DNA of 12,143 bases from Methylococcaceae bacterium UBA1147 (GTDB taxonomy: Bacteria; Pseudomonadota; Gammaproteobacteria; Methylococcales; UBA1147): assembly GCA_002311315.1 (NCBI GenBank), contig DBZZ01000081.1, forward strand, positions 8,039 through 20,181, in the 5' to 3' direction. Below the pieces are notes generated by a model. The model was not told the DNA's origin. It worked only from the letters and a program-made list of their open reading frames with translations, and did no database searches. The position numbers and the translations under genes are program-made. Shown here in pieces: positions 8,236 through 12,143 of this stretch; position 1 is the stretch's first letter, and every line of letters begins with the position of its first letter.

Positions 8236-8859
8236 TCAGGAAACGGTTTCCCTTAGCACATCGCTGAAACACCGAATAAGTTGCCGGAAGCGGTTGTTCG
8301 GATACCATTGTGTACCACAGGCCGACGGGTCAAACAGCTGTTTTCTGAGACCAAAGGTCAGTTCCACCTGCAAACCCTTGCCCGTGATGCCCCGGTTACA
8401 GATGTTCATCGCGGCCATGCCCTGTCGGGTTAAGCTGGGGTCGTCACCGGCATCGAAGCCCGCCGACCTGCACGATTCGATCACTTGAGTCCTGAAGTCC
8501 AGATCGAGTCCCCCAAGGTAAACCGCTACTTCATTGCCTCTGGCTCCGTGAATAGTCATCACCCTTTTTGCCCGACTGACCAGTGCCAGAGCACCCGGTT
8601 CATCAAAACAGTTACTGGTGATGTGTAGAACCTTGTTGGTTGAAAGGACCGGTTTCATGCCTTCAAAGCAATAGAAGCTGTGTTCTTGGCCTGCCACGGC
8701 TTCAGTGACCTGAGAGGTGCCACGTTCGATTCTTCCGCCGTGTGGAGCCACAACCGCTATCCCGGTAGTCCCTTCGCGACTGCGTATTCGGTAATCCTGA
8801 CCCTCGACTTCATTTTGCTGAAGGTCAGAAAAATTTCGATATTGTTCAGTCAGCGGCAT
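8236..8859 (-). CDS. Poly-gamma-glutamate hydrolase-family protein (YjqB/PghP-like, DUF867)
   Basis: A 207-residue protein that fits the zinc-dependent poly-gamma-glutamate hydrolase family (phage PghP, Bacillus YjqB). The typical blocks occur in order: AVVAPHGGRIERGTSQV (about residues 35-51), YCFEGMKP (63-70), VLHITSNCFDEP (77-88), VMTIHGARGNEVAVYLGGLD (100-119), MNICNRGITGKGLQVELTFGLR (151-172). His40, Glu45, His79, His104 and Glu166 are candidates for zinc ligands or catalysis. There is no signal peptide, so it would act in the cytoplasm unless released by lysis. Phage relatives cut gamma-linked glutamate capsules; the chromosomal proteins have no proven substrate, and other gamma-glutamyl compounds are possible. 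The gene is convergent with secF. No convincing ribosome binding site precedes the ATG at 8857-8859. The family call is firm, the substrate is not. Confidence 0.85.
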   Translation of the reverse strand: MPLTEQYRNFSDLQQNEVEGQDYRIRSREGTTGIAVVAPHGGRIERGTSQVTEAVAGQEHSFYCFEGMKPVLSTNKVLHITSNCFDEPGALALVSRAKRVMTIHGARGNEVAVYLGGLDLDFRTQVIESCRSAGFDAGDDPSLTRQGMAAMNICNRGITGKGLQVELTFGLRKQLFDPSACGTQWYPNNRFRQLIRCFSDVLRETVS

Positions 8860-9162
8860 GGACTTCGGTCAGTCAAACTCCGGAACGTGAATACCATGTA
8901 AAACAGACCTCTCAGGAACAACCCATATCACAGCACGCCTTCCAGCTGGTCCTTTGTGGTCAACGGTCCATCAAATGGCCATTCCGACCGCGCCGCCGGC
9001 CTCTCCAAACTCGAATCCGATGCAGCACGATGGAGATCAAGGTTGGTCCAGGGAATGGGACCGAATCAAGCATTGGCGCTTCTGATTGCACTCAAACATC
9101 CGGGCAACGCTGTCGGCCAGGAAACCCCGGTTACCCAGTATTAACCAGAACAAACCCGCCGC
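8860..9162. other. Intergenic spacer, no gene recognised
   Basis: This 303-base stretch lies between two minus-strand genes. It should hold the 5' leader and promoter of the poly-gamma-glutamate hydrolase-like gene, but I could not pick a convincing -35/-10 pair. Short open frames occur on both strands, the longest being a 62-codon plus-strand frame at 8956-9144. None has a good ribosome binding site or a familiar protein pattern. A small inverted repeat (GGTTA...TAACC, 9129-9146) lies just after the stop of the halogenase-like gene but has no T-run. The length suggests the two genes are transcribed separately. Confidence 0.5.
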
Positions 9163-10938
9163 TTAGGTCGCCTCCACTGTTTTCATCGTCCATCCCCACA
9201 AATACAGCCTGAACAGGTGATACAGTGACGCCCATTTCGAAAGCTTGATCTCGCCGCAATAGACCTTGATATCCTTTTCAATCAACCCCATGGAACTCGC
9301 TTCGGAATCGAACAGCCCATCACCTTCCCAGCGATCCGGGTCAAGACTGACGGCGTAAGGATTGAGCCGACCCCTGGCCTTCAGGGATTCCACTCTCTCC
9401 GGCATGGTCGATTCAACGGCTCGTAGGAACCAGACGCGCACAACATCCTCGAGCATCCGGCAGTTTTTCTCCATATCGCGCAGGGCACGTTCCTGCGATT
9501 TGTTCCTCGACAATTCCACGTGGGCGCGTGAAAGATAGGAATACAGATGCGGGTACCTGGTAAAGTCGGGGGCCTGAGTCGAACACGGCATTCTGGCCCA
9601 GTCCTTGAACATTTGCTGCATGCGCAGGTTGAGGGCCAGGGTGTTTTTCATGTAATTGGTACCGGAAATCAGGCCCGGCTTCTGGAAAATCTTGAAGAAC
9701 GAAAGCGGAGCGAAAAACCCCCAGTAAAAACCCGTATCCCAATACAGCTTGGCCATCATGACATGCCCCTTGTCAAAGATGTGATACGAACCGTTGAACA
9801 GTTGCAGCAGGTTGTTGGTCAGGGTCAGGTAGAAATTGTTGAACTCGTCGACATCCGCCGGAGTCAGATCACCCTTATAATCCCGGGTAATCATCTCCAC
9901 CGCGATATTGTTGCTCATGGCGATGAAATCGAGGCCATAGCTGTACAGAGGATCAAGAAAAACTCCGGCCTCGCCCACGCAGGCCCATCGATCGGAAGAA
10001 AAAGTCTGGTGAGAACCGTAGCTGCAATTCTTAAAGCAGCGGAAATCAAGTGGAACCTTGCCGTCAAGGTGATCCGCAATCACCGGTTCATGCTCTTGCA
10101 GCCACTTCAGGGCCAGGGCGTAATTGCTCCGCTGCTTGATCGGATGGTATTCTTCCGTCGCCACGATGCCGATACTGGTATGGCCGGATCCCAGCGGGAT
10201 GACCCATACCCAGTAACCGTAACCCATCAGATGATTGGTGGAAAAATACCGTATATCGTCCGGGTCACGCTCAGAATGCCATTCTCCACGCTCAACGAAG
10301 TCGTTGATGTCAAAACGGCCCTCAATCCGGAACCAGGCAGCTCCCAGCTTGTGTTCCCATCGGTTCTTGAGCTTGAGCTTGGACTGGATAAAAAAGCGGC
10401 GCCCGGTCGCGTCAACCAGCCAGCGGCAATTGACCGTGGCAGTCCCCTCAGAATCCGGCTTCTGAATCCGGACCGTATGGCGTGCGCCCGATGAACCCAA
10501 TTCAAAGTCGCGTAATCCGTAACCCTCGAAAAGCTGGATACCTTCATCGATCAGCATTTCCCTAACATCGTTCTCGAACACTCCCCGGTCGATCTGGTAG
10601 GCCGGAAGCAAGGGCAGGCATGGAGGCCCCATCTCGGGTCTTTCCTCCAGAGGACGGTCAGATTGGCCTGGGAAAAAGCGCAGTCCATTCTTCAGGAAAT
10701 GCTTTTCCTTGAGGTAGTCATGAAAACCAAGAACCCGTCCGATGTAATTCGAACCGCCCTCGACAGACGATTCACCAACCTTGAAACCGGCCTCCGGCAA
10801 CGGCCGGGGGATCTTTTCGATGACCGCTACGGACAACTCAGGGAGGACCTGATGAAGATGCTTAGCCAGACTCAGACCTGCCAGCCCACCGCCACAGATC
10901 ACCACGTCATATTCCGACTTTAAGTCCGTTTCCTGCAT
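9163..10938 (-). CDS. FAD-dependent oxidoreductase, flavin-dependent halogenase-like
   Basis: A 591-residue flavoprotein of the halogenase / geranylgeranyl-reductase-like superfamily. The N-terminus has a Rossmann FAD motif, VVICGGGLAGLSLAKHL (about residues 12-28), then KVGESSVEGGSNYI (53-66). Lys83 in FLKNGLRFF is placed like the catalytic lysine of flavin-dependent halogenases. WVWVIP at 243-248 is a perfect WxWxIP halogenase motif. A second FAD block is WACVGEAGVFLDPLYSYGLDF (318-338). The last 200 or so residues are a helical region without a motif known to me. The ATG at 10938 is chosen because GAGAGG lies five bases upstream; the frame could extend seven codons to a GTG at 10959. It has no signal peptide. 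The substrate is unknown, no carrier protein or partner flavin reductase is visible, and it might be a halogenase or a related dehydrogenase/hydroxylase. Confidence 0.82.
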   Translation of the reverse strand: MQETDLKSEYDVVICGGGLAGLSLAKHLHQVLPELSVAVIEKIPRPLPEAGFKVGESSVEGGSNYIGRVLGFHDYLKEKHFLKNGLRFFPGQSDRPLEERPEMGPPCLPLLPAYQIDRGVFENDVREMLIDEGIQLFEGYGLRDFELGSSGARHTVRIQKPDSEGTATVNCRWLVDATGRRFFIQSKLKLKNRWEHKLGAAWFRIEGRFDINDFVERGEWHSERDPDDIRYFSTNHLMGYGYWVWVIPLGSGHTSIGIVATEEYHPIKQRSNYALALKWLQEHEPVIADHLDGKVPLDFRCFKNCSYGSHQTFSSDRWACVGEAGVFLDPLYSYGLDFIAMSNNIAVEMITRDYKGDLTPADVDEFNNFYLTLTNNLLQLFNGSYHIFDKGHVMMAKLYWDTGFYWGFFAPLSFFKIFQKPGLISGTNYMKNTLALNLRMQQMFKDWARMPCSTQAPDFTRYPHLYSYLSRAHVELSRNKSQERALRDMEKNCRMLEDVVRVWFLRAVESTMPERVESLKARGRLNPYAVSLDPDRWEGDGLFDSEASSMGLIEKDIKVYCGEIKLSKWASLYHLFRLYLWGWTMKTVEAT

Positions 10939-11024
10939 ACCAACCTCTCTACTAAACACCTGAACCGATTCCAGATAATCGGCGTGGATGATAATCCCAA
11001 AGCCTCACTGCTCGCAACCGGACA

Positions 11025-11165
11025 GATCAAGAGTTCTGCGAATAGGTTGAACAAGTGACCCAGTTCATCGAAATCCCACCCCACGTCCATGTAGGATTCT
11101 TCAAACTCAAGAAAACCCTTCGCGACAACCCGGGCATAAAATCTTTGCTCATGGACCTAGATATC
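11025..11165 (-). pseudogene. Relic of a cyclopropane-fatty-acyl-phospholipid synthase gene
   Basis: Translated on the minus strand, this stretch gives DI*VHEQRFYARV, then KGFLEFEESYMDVGWDFDEL, then a helical tail GHLFNLFAELLI. It matches the conserved N-terminal part of Cfa-type synthases, in which a W-D-I-Q-V-H...F-Y-x-R-V stretch is followed by G-S-L-G-L-G-E-S-Y-M-D-G-W-W-D. The stop at 11157-11159 is TAG where the family has a glutamine, one base from CAG. Several otherwise invariant residues are changed (GLGE to EFEE, DGWW to DVGW), which suggests relaxed selection. The methyltransferase domain that should follow is missing; the frame instead runs into the start of the halogenase-like gene. 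Only about 45 codons of homology remain. Confidence 0.68.
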
Positions 11166-11540
11166 CTCGGTCGTGTTTCTGGTTGTTATTGAGTGATGTT
11201 GATGTACTCGCCCCGGTTATCATCCGGATTTCTCAAACACGGTGATCACCCGTGCACCTTTTTTGTTGCTTCAAATCATTAGTCCACTCTGCCGACCAAA
11301 AGCAAAACATCCAGGCCACCCGGAAACAGCCTTGGCTTTACCCCGAAGGGTCGTTACTTCGGCGCCAATTCAATCGATAAGAAAGCCTGGGCCATCTTCC
11401 GTTGCACAACGCTGTTCACTCCCCAAGACGGACCGAATTCAATCATTTTTCCTTTCATGCATTCAAGAACGAACGGCGAAGGTCGCGACCATTGCATCGA
11501 CCGGTTTGGCGAAATCCGACAGCACCTACCCAGAGCAAAG
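11166..11540. other. Gene-poor spacer upstream of the cfa relic
   Basis: About 375 bases without a supported gene. Minus-strand frames are broken by stops. Scraps of protein-like sequence occur, for instance GARVITVFEKSG ending in two stops near 11218-11259, and a 34-codon frame from an ATG at 11456-11458 to a stop at 11354, but I cannot tie them to a family. With the adjoining cfa relic this looks like decayed coding DNA. A GGTGATCACC palindrome and a hairpin at the murU end are listed separately. Confidence 0.5.
11238..11266 (+). other. Palindrome/hairpin with a T-run on the plus strand
   Basis: GGTGATCACC (11241-11250) is a perfect 10-base palindrome. CACGG (11238-11242) can also pair with CCGTG (11250-11254), and a run of six T follows four bases later. 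It could be an operator-like dyad or a plus-strand terminator. No plus-strand gene leads into it, so its role is unclear. Confidence 0.35.
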
Positions 11541-11558
11541 TCAGACTAATCCGACTTT
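11537..11558 (-). terminator. Hairpin overlapping the murU stop codon
   Basis: On either strand AAAGTC pairs with GACTTT, with a one-base mismatch and two more pairs below a four-base loop. The murU stop (11541-11543, minus strand) lies within it. On the minus strand it ends in CTTT without a long T-run, so it would be a weak terminator at best. Confidence 0.3.
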
Positions 11559-12143
11559 CCCGAATGCCGCTTTACTGACCTGTTCTTCGGCAAGCCTTAA
11601 TCGGTCTAAGGTCCCGAGATCCATCCAGAATCCCTGGTACACTTCCGCGCTAACCCGGTTGCGCTTCACTGCTTCGCGCAACAAAGGACCCAGAGGCAAT
11701 TTTCCAGGCCGGCAGGCAGAAAAAAAATCAGCCGTATAAACCCCGATTCCGCTGAAGGTCAGCGCTTCTTCACCCGTTGACACGAGACGGTCTCCATCGA
11801 GACAAAAATCACCACCCGGATGGTGCGGTGGGTTTTTTACCAGCACCAGGTGGGCAGGTCGGGTGCGCCGGGTGCGCCGGGTGCGCAGGCGATGGAAAGG
11901 GAAATCGGTCAGGATATCGCCGTTGACAACAAGAAATGGTCCATCGCCAAGCAAAGGCAGGGCGTGTACAACCCCGCCGGCCGTTTCCAGGCCCGTCTCC
12001 CCTTCCCGCGAATAACTCAAGCCGGCTCCGAATCGATCTCCGTTTCCGAGGGTCTGTTCGATGGCTTCCCCCAGGTAAGCGACATTGATCACGATATCGA
12101 TAAACCCTGCATCGACAAGGGCAGCGATCGTGTATTCGATCAC
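11541..12143 (-). CDS. murU: N-acetylmuramate alpha-1-phosphate uridylyltransferase MurU (partial, N-terminus beyond the right edge)
   Basis: MurU makes UDP-MurNAc from MurNAc-1-phosphate in the cell-wall recycling route that bypasses fosfomycin-sensitive de novo synthesis. The visible 200 residues fit the family: IEYTIAALVDAGFIDIVINVAYLG, SYSREGETGLETAGGVVHALPLLG, VVNGDILTDFPF (metal-binding Asp), HLVLVKNPPHHPGGDF, LTFSGIGVYTADFF and GFWMDLGTLDRLRLAEE at the C-terminus. The nucleotide-binding GxGxRxxPLT start and about 25-30 further residues must lie beyond 12143; the GTG at the window edge is an internal Val codon, not a start. A tandem repeat (11860-11886) inserts RTRRTRRTR into the loop after the Asp motif. 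A general sugar-1-phosphate nucleotidyltransferase is the alternative, but the NPPHHP and LTFSGI blocks favour MurU. The kinase amgK would be expected next to it, off the right edge. Confidence 0.92.
   Translation of the reverse strand: MIEYTIAALVDAGFIDIVINVAYLGEAIEQTLGNGDRFGAGLSYSREGETGLETAGGVVHALPLLGDGPFLVVNGDILTDFPFHRLRTRRTRRTRPAHLVLVKNPPHHPGGDFCLDGDRLVSTGEEALTFSGIGVYTADFFSACRPGKLPLGPLLREAVKRNRVSAEVYQGFWMDLGTLDRLRLAEEQVSKAAFGKVGLV
11860..11886. repeat. Perfect 9-base tandem repeat, three copies, inside murU
   Basis: The unit CGGGTGCGC is repeated three times without mismatch (11860-11868, 11869-11877, 11878-11886). In the murU frame it encodes Arg-Thr-Arg repeats. The unit is a multiple of three, so gain or loss of copies keeps the frame. 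Confidence 0.9.

Noticed and set aside
8956..9144. 62-codon plus-strand open frame in the spacer before the halogenase-like stop
   Set aside because: No ribosome binding site, no known protein pattern, and short enough to be chance in this base composition.
9547..10494. 315-codon plus-strand open frame inside the halogenase-like gene
   Set aside because: It is antisense to a gene with clear FAD motifs on the minus strand; a mirror frame of a GC-rich gene.
11043..11193. Plus-strand frame reading TQFIEIPPHVHVGFFKLKK and on to a stop
   Set aside because: It is the mirror of the minus-strand cfa relic, which has the better family match; no start signal is evident.
11242..11739. 165-codon plus-strand open frame over the murU 3' end
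   Set aside because: About 200 bases of it lie antisense to the well-supported murU gene. The product is low in familiar pattern and no ribosome binding site is seen.

Overview
The window looks like chromosomal DNA of a moderately GC-rich Gram-negative bacterium, most likely a gammaproteobacterium. Several things point this way: the tgt-yajC-secD-secF gene order, a periplasmic MsrP/MsrQ repair pair with a Tat signal, an outer-membrane-type lipoprotein with Sel1 repeats, and a MurU-type enzyme of peptidoglycan recycling. The genus cannot be told from the sequence alone.

Layout, left half (plus strand). Positions 1-66 may be the last codons of an unidentified gene. An HTTM-family (vitamin K-dependent carboxylase-like) membrane protein follows at 77-964, then a Sel1-repeat lipoprotein (1060-1782). 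Next comes the methionine sulfoxide reductase pair msrP (1976-2935) and msrQ (2938-3582), closed by a small hairpin with a T-rich tail. The tRNA-guanine transglycosylase gene tgt (3761-4876) then leads into the Sec auxiliary genes yajC, secD and secF (4915-8088). queA, which often precedes tgt, is not present; msrPQ occupies that side.

Right half (minus strand). Everything here reads leftward. A poly-gamma-glutamate hydrolase-family gene (8236-8859) converges on secF. Behind it lies a large FAD-dependent halogenase-like oxidoreductase (9163-10938). A mostly non-coding stretch (10960-11540) follows, and it carries a recognisable relic of a cyclopropane-fatty-acid synthase with an in-frame stop. 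The 3' two thirds or so of a murU gene runs off the right edge.

The left half is ordinary core housekeeping: protein export, tRNA modification and envelope protein repair. The right half is more accessory in character, with an orphan halogenase-like enzyme, a gamma-glutamyl hydrolase-family protein, long gene-poor spacers and a decaying lipid-modification gene. I see no mobile-element gene, CRISPR array, tRNA or rRNA. The best candidate for something undescribed is the halogenase-like protein, which keeps the WxWxIP motif and a candidate catalytic lysine but has an unusual motif in its C-terminal FAD/halide region.
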